Shown: in pieces, positions 1 through 8,728 of the stretch
Layout: each line of letters opens with the position of its first letter
Position numbering within the stretch: the stretch's first letter is position 1
Origin: Desulfitobacterium hafniense DCB-2
GTDB lineage: Bacteria; Bacillota; Desulfitobacteriia; Desulfitobacteriales; Desulfitobacteriaceae
Length of the DNA stretch: 64,000 nucleotides
Assembly: GCF_000021925.1 (NCBI RefSeq)
Contig: NC_011830.1
Location: 1,822,501 to 1,886,500, forward strand
Direction of reading: 5' to 3'
Notes under the pieces: model-generated
What the model was told of the DNA's origin: nothing
Databases searched by the model: none
The model's input: only the letters and a program-made list of their open reading frames with translations
Made by a program: the position numbers and the translations under genes

Positions 1-438
1 GAGCAAATCCGGGAAAAAGACGCTTTGATTGATTTCGGCTATGAGGCTAAGAAAAGAGTCGTCACCAAGGCGGAGGCTTATGAGCTGGCCAAGAAAGCAA
101 ATATTCATTTATCAGAGCATGGCGGGACAGGGTTGGGCGTGATCGGGGCGCTGGCCGGGGTGGGTCTGCGCATGACCAATAACGACGGGCGGTTCCAGGG
201 TAAACTGAAAATCAAAGAGCCGGGAATGCTGGTTAAGGTGGGGGAAATGATCGGCAGGGGGACGATGGATGTTGTGCAAAGCCTGGATGGATACATTTTG
301 AGCGAGGATGAGGAGGTCCGGATGGGCGATAAATTAAAGACCGTTTTGCTGGACGGCAAACGTGTTTTTCTGGTCTATCGCCGCGAAGGGATACGGGAAT
401 GGGAAACCTGCCTGAATAATCATCTGGAAAAATACTGA
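1..438 (+). CDS. TiaS-like protein, C-terminal part (5' end outside window)
   Basis: The reading frame is open from base 1, so the start lies upstream; about 145 residues are visible, ending at the TGA at 436-438. The visible part has a glycine-rich segment (HGGTGLGVIGALAGVGLR) followed by NNDGRFQGKL. This resembles the GTGxGxIGALAAVGL segment of archaeal tRNA(Ile2) agmatidine synthetase TiaS and its bacterial relatives of unknown role. The family link is from memory of the motif. Function in a bacterium is not established, because bacteria modify that tRNA with TilS. It precedes a small Cys-rich gene and a membrane Fe-S oxidoreductase on the same strand and may share their transcript. Confidence 0.5.
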   Translation, partial: EQIREKDALIDFGYEAKKRVVTKAEAYELAKKANIHLSEHGGTGLGVIGALAGVGLRMTNNDGRFQGKLKIKEPGMLVKVGEMIGRGTMDVVQSLDGYILSEDEEVRMGDKLKTVLLDGKRVFLVYRREGIREWETCLNNHLEKY

Positions 439-505
439 GGAAAAGGGCTGAAAGGGATAGCGAAGAAGAGGACTGAAAAAGAATACTGAGTATAAGAGGA
501 AAGGA

Positions 506-730
506 ATGAGGGATGGAGGCGGAATGGGCATTTGGATCATCAATGAAAAAGGACAATGGCAGTACGGCGGGGGAAAAAAGGATTGGGCCCGGGCGGCGGA
601 AATCGCCGGCGGGTGTCCCTGCTTCGCTCCGGATCATGAAGATGAGCAGACTGCCGAAGAGGAGATTTCCTGTTATAATTGCCGGTTCAGACGCTGGACA
701 GAAAGCTCCTTCACCTGTATGAAACGCTGA
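506..730 (+). CDS. Small Cys-rich hypothetical protein, 74 aa
   Basis: I do not recognise the family. The product is short and acidic to neutral. Five cysteines sit in its second half: a CxC pair (GCPCFAPD), a CxxC pair (CYNC) and one near the C-terminus (FTCMKR), which suggests a small metal-binding or Fe-S protein. Two in-frame starts compete. ATG 506 follows AGAGGA by five bases; ATG 524 follows GGAGG (515-519) by four. The gene lies 27 bases before the oxidoreductase start at 758 and is probably co-transcribed with it. A same-length overlapping frame at 513 has no features and was discarded. Confidence 0.55.
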   Translation: MRDGGGMGIWIINEKGQWQYGGGKKDWARAAEIAGGCPCFAPDHEDEQTAEEEISCYNCRFRRWTESSFTCMKR

Positions 731-757
731 GCGGTATAGATTATGGAGAGGCAAGAG

Positions 758-2683
758 ATGATGGAACGCATTATTTTTTTTATCCTGGCGGCGGTTTCGC
801 TTGGATTTTTCACTGTTTCGATCTATGAAAAACTTCGTGTCATCCGAGCGGGACGGGCGGAGGAACGGGGTGACCGGCCGCTCAGACGCTGGCGCTATTT
901 TTTTCAGCAAGTGGTCTTGCATCAGAAAATAAGGAAACATCCTTTGTTTGGCGTGGCGCACATTTTCATCATGTGGGGGTTTGTTTTCTTGATTTTCAGC
1001 AGTATTCATATGGTGAGCAGCCGTCTTTTTGACCGGCCTTTTCCGGCTGTGTTCAGTACACCGGGATTCGTGCTGGTCAGAGATGTTTTCCTTGTGCTGG
1101 TTATTGGGGGAGTTATCGCCAGCCTGACGCGGCGTTTGTTGGTCAAGCCCGAGTGGCTGAAAAACAATGCTGAGGCTTTTATCATTCAGGCTCTGATTTT
1201 GGTGATCGTCATCAGTGAGTGGCTTTATTACGGGAAAAGCGATGAAGTTCTCCTGAAAGGAATCAGCTGGTGGGTTCATTTTCTGGCCATATTTGCGTTC
1301 TTTTTTTTGATACCTCTTTCCAAACATCTGCACATTGTGTTTGCGCCTTTTAACACTTACTGGCATACCTTGGCACCCCAAGGAGCCTTGCCGCCCGTTC
1401 ATTGCGGGGAAAACGGAAGCGGCCGTTACGGGGTCGGCAAGCCGGAGGAGTTCACCTGGAAACAGTTGTTTGACGCTTTCAGCTGTGCCAAATGCGGGCG
1501 CTGCAACGGCAGCTGCCCTGCCTATCAGTGCGGTGAGGAATTGAAGCCGAAGAGAATGAATGGGCGTCTCCGCAAATATATGGAGAAGCGCTCGGCTGTT
1601 TTCCAAGTCTCAAAGCAGGATAAAGAAAAGCAAAGCAAAAAGGGACATAAAAAAGGTCAAAACAAAGCTAAAGGTCAGGGCAGAATTGCCGGCGGAATTA
1701 TTGAAGAAGGATATCTTTGGAGCTGTACAACCTGCGGAGCCTGTATGGAAGTCTGCCCGGTGTCCTGTGAGCACCTGACCAAGATCATTGATATCCGCCG
1801 TTTTTTTGTATCACGGGATAAGGAGCTCCCTCCGGAGGTGACGGAAGTTTTGGCCGGGATTGCTGAACAGGGGATTCCTTCCGGCAGCAAACGCTCTGAA
1901 GATGTGGATTATACCTGGGCCCGGGAGATGGGGATTCCGACTTGGGCAGAACATCCTGGGGCCGAGTATTTGTATTTCGTAGGGTGCGCTCCTGCCTTTG
2001 ACCTCCTTGCCCGCCGGACGGCGGTTACTTTTGCCGGAATATTGCAAAGGGCCGGGGTCGATTTTGCCATTCTCGGTGCTGAGGAATGGTGCTGCGGGGA
2101 AACGGCGCGGAGGTTGGGCGATGAACGACTCTTTCAGCAAACGGTGGGGAGAAACATCACACTCTGGCGGGAGAAGGGGATTAAGAAGATAGTCACGGCC
2201 TGCCCTCATTGCTTTAATACTCTGCAGAATGAGTATGCTCAGTTCGGCGGCAGTTATGAGGTGATACCCCATACGGCTTTGCTGGCGGAATTAGTGGCGA
2301 GGGGAAAAATAAAACCGTCCCAGGGGCCGGGGCTTGTGGTTGCTTATCATGACCCGTGCTATCTGGGACGCTATAACGGCTTCTATGAGGAACAGCGGGA
2401 GCTCCTCCGGGCACTTCCCGGTATCCGCCTGATCGAGATGCCCCGGCATAAAGAGGATTCTTTCTGCTGTGGAGGGGGAGGGGGACGCTTCTGGGTGCAA
2501 AAGGACAAGGAAAATGTGATCGGTCAACATCGTTGGCAGGAAGCGCTGGATACGGGGGCGGATTTAATCGCCACAGCCTGCCCGTACTGCAGGATAACCT
2601 TTGAACGGGAGAGCGGGCGGCAAGAGGCTGAACAGAAAATGGGAATAGCCGATATTGCGGAGATTCTCAGCGCAAGAATATAG
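758..2683 (+). CDS. Membrane Fe-S oxidoreductase, EMO/HdrD-like (NarI-type membrane domain, two 4Fe-4S sites, two CCG domains)
   Basis: Likely passes electrons between a soluble donor such as reduced ETF and the membrane quinone pool. The N-terminal ~200 residues hold about five membrane spans with spaced histidines, as in NarI-like cytochrome b. A 4Fe-4S motif follows (CAKCGRCNGSCPAY, about residue 248), then a second (CTTCGACMEVCPVSC, about 328). Two cysteine-rich CCG units follow, centred on EEWCCGE/CPHC and on FCCGGGGG/CPYC. This order matches the DUF224-type ETF:menaquinone oxidoreductase (EMO) of Syntrophomonas and relatives. No etfAB lies beside it in the window. A lysine-rich insert (about residues 290-312) separates the two ferredoxin motifs. 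I chose ATG 758 (GGAGAGG at spacing 6) over ATG 743, which lacks a ribosome site. Confidence 0.8.
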   Translation: MMERIIFFILAAVSLGFFTVSIYEKLRVIRAGRAEERGDRPLRRWRYFFQQVVLHQKIRKHPLFGVAHIFIMWGFVFLIFSSIHMVSSRLFDRPFPAVFSTPGFVLVRDVFLVLVIGGVIASLTRRLLVKPEWLKNNAEAFIIQALILVIVISEWLYYGKSDEVLLKGISWWVHFLAIFAFFFLIPLSKHLHIVFAPFNTYWHTLAPQGALPPVHCGENGSGRYGVGKPEEFTWKQLFDAFSCAKCGRCNGSCPAYQCGEELKPKRMNGRLRKYMEKRSAVFQVSKQDKEKQSKKGHKKGQNKAKGQGRIAGGIIEEGYLWSCTTCGACMEVCPVSCEHLTKIIDIRRFFVSRDKELPPEVTEVLAGIAEQGIPSGSKRSEDVDYTWAREMGIPTWAEHPGAEYLYFVGCAPAFDLLARRTAVTFAGILQRAGVDFAILGAEEWCCGETARRLGDERLFQQTVGRNITLWREKGIKKIVTACPHCFNTLQNEYAQFGGSYEVIPHTALLAELVARGKIKPSQGPGLVVAYHDPCYLGRYNGFYEEQRELLRALPGIRLIEMPRHKEDSFCCGGGGGRFWVQKDKENVIGQHRWQEALDTGADLIATACPYCRITFERESGRQEAEQKMGIADIAEILSARI

Positions 2684-2776
2684 TTCTTTTCAGTTTATAT
2701 AGGGGATTTTCATAATACCGCTGATGAGTGGAGAACACCATAAGGTATAATGTGAATCAATAAAAAAGTGAGAGTT

Positions 2777-2808
2777 AAGGAGCTTACCCCAAGGGCAGGC
2801 TCCTTTTT
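2777..2808 (+). terminator. Rho-independent terminator after the Fe-S oxidoreductase
   Basis: A seven-base-pair stem, AAGGAGC (2777-2783) with GCTCCTT (2799-2805), is followed by more T residues. It lies between the oxidoreductase stop (2683) and the convergent TetR gene stop (2821). Confidence 0.7.
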
Positions 2809-2820
2809 GCTGTCTATAGG

Positions 2821-3402
2821 TCAGTTGATGGCTAAAAACGACAGAGCTATTTTGGTTATCAGAGAGGCGATGTCTTCCTTTGTTTCCTGCATGCCGTTTT
2901 TAATCCATTGGTTGATAATGCTGCTGAAAATGGCTACGACAATATGTTTGAGATATTTAGAAAATAACCCATCCAATGTCAGTTGAGGAAAGATAACCTC
3001 AAAGGTTCTTTTACTGATCAGATCCCCCATCTTATTGTAAAAAGACAGATAGGTATTATCACGCACCGTTAATTGGAAGAATTCGGAGTTCTCCTGGACA
3101 TAGGTAAGCAGCTTAACAATGTGGGGAAAAGGTGCTCCGGTAAGGCGGCTGGCCTGAATAGATTCTCTCGTAACGGATAAAGAAATCTCTTCAATATCCT
3201 CCAGCACTTCATCTTCCAGACTTCTCAACAGATCAAACTTATCTTTGTAGTGCAGATAAAAGGTAGACCGGTTGATCATGGCCTTGCCGGCAATATCGCT
3301 GACCGTGATCTTATCGAAGCCTTTTTCATGGACGGCTTCGTAGAAAGCCTCCTTAATCAGTTTTCTGGTTTTGATAACCCGTAAATCATCATGTTTATTC
3401 AT
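2821..3402 (-). CDS. TetR/AcrR family transcriptional regulator
   Basis: This 193-residue protein has a classic TetR N-terminal helix-turn-helix (KITVSDIAGKAMINRSTFYLHYKDKFDLL, split here as KITVSDIAGKAM and INRSTFYLHYKDK) at about residues 30-60. The helical C-terminal domain is of the DhaS-like type. It is transcribed divergently from the 1421-residue dehydratase activase, with 187 bp between them that contain two inverted repeats (3421-3444 and 3520-3531). Autoregulation plus control of the activase is therefore the simple inference. No clear Shine-Dalgarno precedes the ATG at 3402. The ligand is unknown, possibly a CoA ester or the cognate 2-hydroxy acid. Confidence 0.85.
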   Translation of the reverse strand: MNKHDDLRVIKTRKLIKEAFYEAVHEKGFDKITVSDIAGKAMINRSTFYLHYKDKFDLLRSLEDEVLEDIEEISLSVTRESIQASRLTGAPFPHIVKLLTYVQENSEFFQLTVRDNTYLSFYNKMGDLISKRTFEVIFPQLTLDGLFSKYLKHIVVAIFSSIINQWIKNGMQETKEDIASLITKIALSFLAIN

Positions 3403-3420
3403 ATTATTTTTCTGTTTTTA

Positions 3421-3444
3421 TCAACAGAAATGCTAATCTGTTGA
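3421..3444. promoter_or_regulatory. Inverted repeat, candidate TetR operator (tetR side)
   Basis: The perfect seven-base arms TCAACAG (3421-3427) and CTGTTGA (3438-3444) are separated by ten bases. It lies 19 bases upstream of the TetR start and overlaps a minus-strand TATAAT (complement of 3444-3449). Its geometry matches the repeat at 12816-12839 next to another TetR gene. Confidence 0.5.
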
Positions 3445-3519
3445 TTATAAAACAAACCTCTCTTTATTGATTATTGAGCTTTACGGCAGTTCTATTGTAA
3501 TATACATATATAAAATAAG

Positions 3520-3531
3520 CAACACATGTTG
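3520..3531. promoter_or_regulatory. Inverted repeat, candidate TetR operator (activase side)
   Basis: CAACA and TGTTG arms flank two bases. The 3' arm continues GTTGATTATAA (3528-3538), identical to the extension of the repeat at 3438-3450. It lies about 60 bases upstream of the activase start. Confidence 0.4.
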
Positions 3532-3589
3532 ATTATAACGTGCTGTTGGTTACAATGGGCTTCTGTAAAGCGAGGTGTTATGATTCCTT

Positions 3590-6500
3590 ATGAATACCAT
3601 AATTGGTCAAGAAGATAAAAACGAAGGCTTGAAACTTGGCATCGATATAGGGTCCACCACGGTTAAGATCGCCCTCCTCAACCCCAGGGGGGAGCTGATT
3701 TTTTCCCGCTATGAGCGTCATATGTCCAGCGTATTTGCTAAAGTCGGCGAGCTTATCGCCGATCTTGAAGGGGATTTTCCGGGACTGCAGGTCACGGCAT
3801 GCATCACAGGCTCAGGGGGGTTATTGCTCTCCCGGCTTATTGATCTGCCTTTTGAGCAGGAAGTGATCGCCTGCTCAAAAGCAGTGGAGGTTTTCATCCC
3901 GAAAACCGACGTGGCCATTGAGCTGGGTGGTGAGGATGCCAAGATCACCTTCTACAAGGACGCGGTGGAGCAGCGCATGAACGGAACCTGTGCGGGGGGG
4001 ACGGGAGCCTTCATCGATCAGATGGCTGTTCTTCTCAATACGGATGCGGCCGGTCTCAACCGATTCGCCAAGGAACACACGGTGATCTATCCCATCGCAG
4101 CCCGCTGCGGCGTTTTTGCCAAGACCGATATTCAGCCCCTGATCAATGAGGGGGTGCCCGTGAGCGATCTGGCGGCGTCGATCTTTCAGGCCGTTGTCAA
4201 CCAAACGATCAGCGGTCTGGCCTGCGGCCGGGTCATCCGCGGCAACGTGGCATTTCTCGGCGGCCCTCTGTCTTTTTTGTCTGAACTGAGAGGGCGGTTC
4301 ACAGAGACCCTCGGACTGAAGGAAGAGGAGGTTATTTTCCCTGAGCATTCTCAGTATTTTGTCGCCATAGGCGCGGCGCTGTTGTCCGAAGGCCAGAATA
4401 GAATAGGGGTTGCGGAGATACTGGACAGGATTGCCGCTGCCGGAGCTTCGGTATCCACGCAAAGCAGACACCTCCCTCCCTTGTTTGCCAGTGGGGAGGA
4501 ACTGGCGGAGTTTGAGAGACGTCACAGACGGCACGCAGCGGTGAGAGGGGATATAGCCCAGGCTCACGGTCCTGTATATCTCGGCATCGACGCAGGATCC
4601 ACCACCACCAAAGGGGCCCTTATCGACAAGGATAAGAAACTGCTGTATACCTTCTACAAAGGCAACGAAGGCAATCCGGTGGGTACGGTAAGAATGATGC
4701 TCAAGGAACTTTTCGCCAGCCTCCCCAGAGGGGCCTATATTGCCAATTCGGTGGTTACAGGCTACGGTGAAGGGCTTATTCAAGCCGGTTTCAGTGTGGA
4801 TTACGGCGAGATTGAGACCATAGCTCATTACAAAGCTGCCGAGGAGTTTTTACCCAGCGTGGAGTTCATTCTGGATATTGGCGGACAGGATATGAAGTGC
4901 ATAAGGGTGAAGGATGGGGCCATCCATCATATTATCCTTAACGAGGCCTGCTCGTCAGGCTGTGGCTCTTTCATTGAGACTTATGCCAAGTCAGTGAATA
5001 TGAGTGTGGAGAAGTTTGCTGAGGAGGGCCTTTTAGCACGGTCTCCGGTGGATCTCGGCACCCGCTGCACTGTCTTTATGAATTCCAAAGTCAAGCAATC
5101 CCAAAAGGAAGGGGCGACTCTTGGCGATATAAGCGCAGGGCTTTCCTATTCGGTGATCAAGAATGCCCTTTACAAAGTCATCAAGCTGAGAGATCCCCGG
5201 GATGCGGGGGGAAAGGTTGTGGTGCAGGGAGGCACTTTCCTGAATAATGCCGTGCTGCGGAGTATCGAGAGTGTCTTAGGGCGTCAGGTGATACGGCCGG
5301 ATATCGCGGGGCTTATGGGCGCCTTCGGGGCCGCTCTCATCGCTCTCGAAAAAGCTGCGCCGGAGTCCGGGTCCGGCCTGCTCTCAGAACAAATGCTGGC
5401 AGAGTTTCAAGCCGGCAGTTCCAACTCCCGGTGCAGGGGATGTCAGAATAACTGCCTGCTCACCATCAACAGCTTTGCCAATGGGCAAAAGTTCGTCACC
5501 GGGAACCGGTGCGAGAAGGGGAGCGGCGGGGTAAAACAGGGGCCCCAGGTGCCCAATCTCTATGCCCGGAAATACGCAAGGCTCTTCGCTTACCAGCCCC
5601 TACCCCGGGAGGTCGCACCCCGAGGAGTCATCGGTATCCCCAGAGTGCTCAACATGTATGAGAATTATCCCTTCTGGTTCACTTTCTTTACGGAACTGGG
5701 CTATTCTGTCCTGCTCTCCCCAGCCTCCTCAAAGACCCTCTATGAGTTGGGGATGGATACCATTACCTCGGATACGGCCTGCTATCCTGCCAAGCTTGTG
5801 CATGGGCACATCAAGTGGCTGGCCGACAAGGGCGTCCCGGTGATCTTCTACCCCGCCATCAACTATGAGAGAAGAGAAGATCCTGGGGCCAACAATCATT
5901 ATAATTGCCCCATCGTCGCCACCTATCCCGAAGTCATCGGCGGTAACATGCAACCCCATTTTGCGGAGAAGGGGATCACTTTTCTGCATCCATTTCTGCC
6001 CTATGACGCGGACGAAAAACTGGCCCGGAGACTGGCTGATGAACTGGCCGGCTATGGTGTGCAGCCGGAGGAGGTCGGAGCAGCTCTCCGGGCTGCCCGG
6101 AGAGAAGATGAGCGGTTTAAAAAAGATATTGCTGAGATGGGCCGAAAGGCTCTGGCCGTCATCAAAAGAGAGGGGTTGCAAGCCGTAGTGCTGGCCGGAA
6201 GGCCTTATCATCTGGACCCTGAGATCAACCATGGTATGGATACCCTGATCACCTCCCTGGGGATGGCGGTGCTGACCGAGGACAGCGTGGCGGGCGGTGT
6301 GACGCTGTCCGGGCCGCTGCGGGTGTTGGATCAATGGATGTATCACAGCCGTTTATATAAGGCGGCGGAATTCGTTGGCCGACACGAGGATATCGAGCTG
6401 GTCCAGCTGAATTCCTTCGGCTGCGGTCTGGATGCGGTGACCACAGACCAGGTTGAGGAGATCCTCAGCTGCAAAAATAAGCTCTATACCCTGCTGAAGA

Positions 6501-7855
6501 TCGATGAGGGGGCCAATCTGGGCGCGGCCAGGATCAGGATCAGATCCCTGAAGGCTGCGGCAGAGGAGCGCCGGCGGGGTGGTGTGCATCCGGTGGATAA
6601 ACCCTACACCTTTGAACGCCGGTATTTTACGAAGGAAATGAAGGGACGCTATACCATTCTCCTGCCCCAGATGTCCCCCATCCATTTCAATCTGGTGGAG
6701 GCCGCCATTAATTCCTTTGGCTATAATGCCAAGCTGCTTCCGGAGGCAGATAGTCACGCGGTGGATGAGGGGCTGAAATACATCAATAATGATGCCTGCT
6801 ATCCGACGATCATGACCCTGGGCCAGGTGATTTCCTATTTGAAATCAGGGGAATGCAACCTGGATAAGACCGCCATCTTTATGTCCCAGACGGGAGGGGG
6901 GTGCAGGGCCAGCAATTATATCGGCATGCTGCGCAAGGCTCTTCAGAATCTGGGCATGGAACAGGTGCCGGTGATCTCCTTCAGTCATGCCGGCCTCGAA
7001 ACCAACTCCGGTTTCAGAATCTCATCGGGGCTGCTGGTAAAACTGGTGCTGGGCGTTTTGCTGGGCGATGTCCTGATGCGCGTTCTCTATGCGACCAGGC
7101 CCTATGAGCGGGACAAAGGGGCGGCAGACGATCTGGCGGCCCGCTGGACCCGGCGCATGGTCGGGGCGATGCCCCGCCTGGGTGTGGGTGGTTATCGCCG
7201 CTTGGTGAAGGAGATGATCGCTGATTTTGATCGGATCGAAGTGAACCATGAGATAAAGCCCAAAGTCGGCGTGGTGGGTGAAATACTGGTCAAATACCAT
7301 CCCAACGCCAACAATCAGCTTGTGGACATTATTGAAGCAGAAGGCGGCGAAGCCGTGGTGCTGGATCTTATGGATTTTTTCCTCGCCGATATGTACAGCA
7401 AGGGCTTCAATTATGAATTCCTCACCGGTACGAAGCAAGGCATGCATCTGGGCAGGCTCGGAATCCGCCTCATCGAATGGCTGAGAAAACCGGCCAGAGC
7501 AGCACTCCAAAACAGCCGCCGCTTCCGGCAGCCCCTGCCCATCGAAGAAATCGCCAGGAAGGCCGAAACCTTGGTCTCCCTGGGCAATCAATGCGGTGAG
7601 GGCTGGCTGCTGACCGGGGAGATGGTGGAGCTTGTGGACAGCGGCGTTCCCAATATTGTCTGCCTACAGCCCTTTGCCTGCCTGCCCAACCATGTTACAG
7701 GCAAAGGCATGATCGGAGCGCTGCGCAGGTCCAACCCACTGGCCAATATCGTTCCCATCGATTACGATCCCGGTGCCAGCGATGTCAACCAATTTAACCG
7801 CATTAAGCTGATGATGGCGATTGCCAGGAAAAATCTTGCTCAGGCATCGGGCTGA
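3590..7855 (+). CDS. 2-hydroxyacyl-CoA dehydratase activase, two-ATPase-domain giant form (BadF/HgdC plus DUF2229 plus HgdB-like)
   Basis: At 1421 residues this is several times the length of a simple HgdC activase. Two ASKHA ATPase units are seen, opening with LGIDIGSTTVK (about residue 16) and LGIDAGSTTTK (about 331). Each carries the paired cysteines that hold the bridging 4Fe-4S cluster: C134 (NGTCAGGTGAF) with C173 (ARCGVF), and C454 (NEACSSGCGSF) with C493 (TRCTVF). Both pairs are 39 residues apart, the same spacing as in Acidaminococcus HgdC as I recall it. A CxxCxxxC stretch (CRGCQNNC) follows near residue 620, then a DUF2229 region and an HgdB-like C-terminus. Such proteins donate a low-potential electron to radical dehydratases or benzoyl-CoA-type reductases. 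No dehydratase subunits lie in the window. ATG 3590 is the only start whose frame stays open; the ATG at 3580 stops after 12 codons. Confidence 0.85.
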   Translation: MNTIIGQEDKNEGLKLGIDIGSTTVKIALLNPRGELIFSRYERHMSSVFAKVGELIADLEGDFPGLQVTACITGSGGLLLSRLIDLPFEQEVIACSKAVEVFIPKTDVAIELGGEDAKITFYKDAVEQRMNGTCAGGTGAFIDQMAVLLNTDAAGLNRFAKEHTVIYPIAARCGVFAKTDIQPLINEGVPVSDLAASIFQAVVNQTISGLACGRVIRGNVAFLGGPLSFLSELRGRFTETLGLKEEEVIFPEHSQYFVAIGAALLSEGQNRIGVAEILDRIAAAGASVSTQSRHLPPLFASGEELAEFERRHRRHAAVRGDIAQAHGPVYLGIDAGSTTTKGALIDKDKKLLYTFYKGNEGNPVGTVRMMLKELFASLPRGAYIANSVVTGYGEGLIQAGFSVDYGEIETIAHYKAAEEFLPSVEFILDIGGQDMKCIRVKDGAIHHIILNEACSSGCGSFIETYAKSVNMSVEKFAEEGLLARSPVDLGTRCTVFMNSKVKQSQKEGATLGDISAGLSYSVIKNALYKVIKLRDPRDAGGKVVVQGGTFLNNAVLRSIESVLGRQVIRPDIAGLMGAFGAALIALEKAAPESGSGLLSEQMLAEFQAGSSNSRCRGCQNNCLLTINSFANGQKFVTGNRCEKGSGGVKQGPQVPNLYARKYARLFAYQPLPREVAPRGVIGIPRVLNMYENYPFWFTFFTELGYSVLLSPASSKTLYELGMDTITSDTACYPAKLVHGHIKWLADKGVPVIFYPAINYERREDPGANNHYNCPIVATYPEVIGGNMQPHFAEKGITFLHPFLPYDADEKLARRLADELAGYGVQPEEVGAALRAARREDERFKKDIAEMGRKALAVIKREGLQAVVLAGRPYHLDPEINHGMDTLITSLGMAVLTEDSVAGGVTLSGPLRVLDQWMYHSRLYKAAEFVGRHEDIELVQLNSFGCGLDAVTTDQVEEILSCKNKLYTLLKIDEGANLGAARIRIRSLKAAAEERRRGGVHPVDKPYTFERRYFTKEMKGRYTILLPQMSPIHFNLVEAAINSFGYNAKLLPEADSHAVDEGLKYINNDACYPTIMTLGQVISYLKSGECNLDKTAIFMSQTGGGCRASNYIGMLRKALQNLGMEQVPVISFSHAGLETNSGFRISSGLLVKLVLGVLLGDVLMRVLYATRPYERDKGAADDLAARWTRRMVGAMPRLGVGGYRRLVKEMIADFDRIEVNHEIKPKVGVVGEILVKYHPNANNQLVDIIEAEGGEAVVLDLMDFFLADMYSKGFNYEFLTGTKQGMHLGRLGIRLIEWLRKPARAALQNSRRFRQPLPIEEIARKAETLVSLGNQCGEGWLLTGEMVELVDSGVPNIVCLQPFACLPNHVTGKGMIGALRRSNPLANIVPIDYDPGASDVNQFNRIKLMMAIARKNLAQASG

Positions 7856-7921
7856 GCTGAACTAGGCAATTCAGAAATGGATTCGTGGTTCAGTGAGGAC
7901 TATATTTTCTCACAGCATATA

Positions 7922-8413
7922 TCACAGCAGATAATAATGAGGAATAATGTCCTCATAGCTTCCGTCTTTCATAAGAAAGCCTCCGGGAATGACCCCAAGC
8001 TGAACGAAACCCAGCTTGGCGTAGAGTTGCAGGGCTGCCGTATTTGTACTGACGACGGCGTTGAACTGCAGGATCTGAAACCCGATTTCTTTCGCTTTGG
8101 CAAGGCAGTGCTTAACCAAAATTTCACCGATGCGTTTTCCCCGTTCTTCACTCTTAACGGCATAGCTGGCATTGCAGATATGTCCGCAGCGGCCCACATT
8201 GTTGGGATGGAGGATATACAATCCCACCATGTTGCCTGTAGCTTCTTCGATGGCCACCCCGGTAAAGGATTGGCCGCCGAAGAACTCCAGGCCGGTTTTT
8301 TCATCCAGGGGTTCCATCTGGGGAAACGCAATCCCGGTAGCTACCACCTCGTTCCAAATGGGCAGCATGGCGGGAATATCTTCAGGTGTAAATTCTCTGA
8401 CGGTAATGCTCAT
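7922..8413 (-). CDS. GNAT family N-acetyltransferase
   Basis: This 163-residue protein has the GNAT fold signature. The acetyl-CoA-binding segment is read at VKSEERGKRIGEILVKH, and the typical C-terminal YAKLGFVQLGVIPGG is present. The closest recognisable group is the phosphinothricin/MddA-like N-acyltransferases, where the REFTPEDIPAMLPIWNEVV opening is common. The substrate cannot be told from sequence. AGGAGG lies nine bases before the ATG on the minus strand. It is convergent with the activase and divergent from the adenine deaminase leader. Confidence 0.85.
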   Translation of the reverse strand: MSITVREFTPEDIPAMLPIWNEVVATGIAFPQMEPLDEKTGLEFFGGQSFTGVAIEEATGNMVGLYILHPNNVGRCGHICNASYAVKSEERGKRIGEILVKHCLAKAKEIGFQILQFNAVVSTNTAALQLYAKLGFVQLGVIPGGFLMKDGSYEDIIPHYYLL

Positions 8414-8482
8414 GATCCATCCTCCTGATTTCTATCATTCTTCAGGTATCTTGTCATTCATTATAACATGGACTTTCTTTCC

Positions 8483-8511
8483 TTGACATTTACCTTTTCA
8501 CTGCTTATAAT
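8483..8511 (+). promoter_or_regulatory. Consensus sigma-A promoter of the adenine deaminase leader
   Basis: TTGACA (8483-8488), a 17-bp spacer and TATAAT (8506-8511) match the vegetative consensus at all twelve positions. The expected start near 8518 gives a leader of about 290 nt that includes the riboswitch at 8588-8659. Confidence 0.85.
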
Positions 8512-8587
8512 ATAGAACAAAATTAGCGGCAAGCGTGATCATAACCAGAGAAAAGTCCGGGAAAAAATCGAACTGAACTGAATAATA

Positions 8588-8659
8588 AAATTTTTATATA
8601 AGTTCATAATGGGTTGAACGTCTCTACCAACTACCGTAAATAGTTGATTATAAAAATTT
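8588..8659 (+). ncRNA. Adenine riboswitch (purine aptamer)
   Basis: The purine aptamer can be folded by eye. P1 pairs 8588-8598 with 8649-8659 (eleven perfect pairs). J1/2 is TAAGT. P2 is TTCA/TTGAA around TAATGGG. J2/3 contains TCTCTACC. P3 is AACTA/TAGTT around the loop CCGTAAA. J3/1 is GAT (8646-8648). The loop and J2/3 match the conserved core of the xpt and pbuE aptamers. The specificity base at 8648 is T (U in RNA), the adenine-sensing identity; guanine aptamers carry C there. It lies upstream of an adenine deaminase gene, which fits. Confidence 0.93.
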
Positions 8660-8728
8660 CGAACGGAATGACCGGCAGTTTTTCAATTGCCGGCTGTGTT
8701 CTATTTGAAATGTTTTATAATCTTTTTT
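8646..8728 (+). terminator. Riboswitch expression platform: terminator sharing the P1 3' strand
   Basis: Bases 8646-8660, which include the whole 3' strand of aptamer P1, can pair with 8707-8722 with a single bulge, directly before six T residues (8723-8728). An inner hairpin CCGGCA/TGCCGG (8672-8677, 8688-8693) sits within. Adenine binding, by holding P1, would prevent this terminator, so the switch is predicted to be ON with adenine, as in pbuE. Confidence 0.8.

Noticed and set aside
233..1606. 457-residue open frame on the minus strand
   Set aside because: It lies antisense to the Fe-S oxidoreductase and the small genes before it, has low-complexity composition and no recognisable domain.
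3438..3538. GTTGATTATAA at 3440-3450 and 3528-3538, identical to the 3' part of the adenine aptamer, as further riboswitches
   Set aside because: No CTACC core, P2 or P3 elements lie upstream of either copy, so the match is limited to a short AT-rich string.
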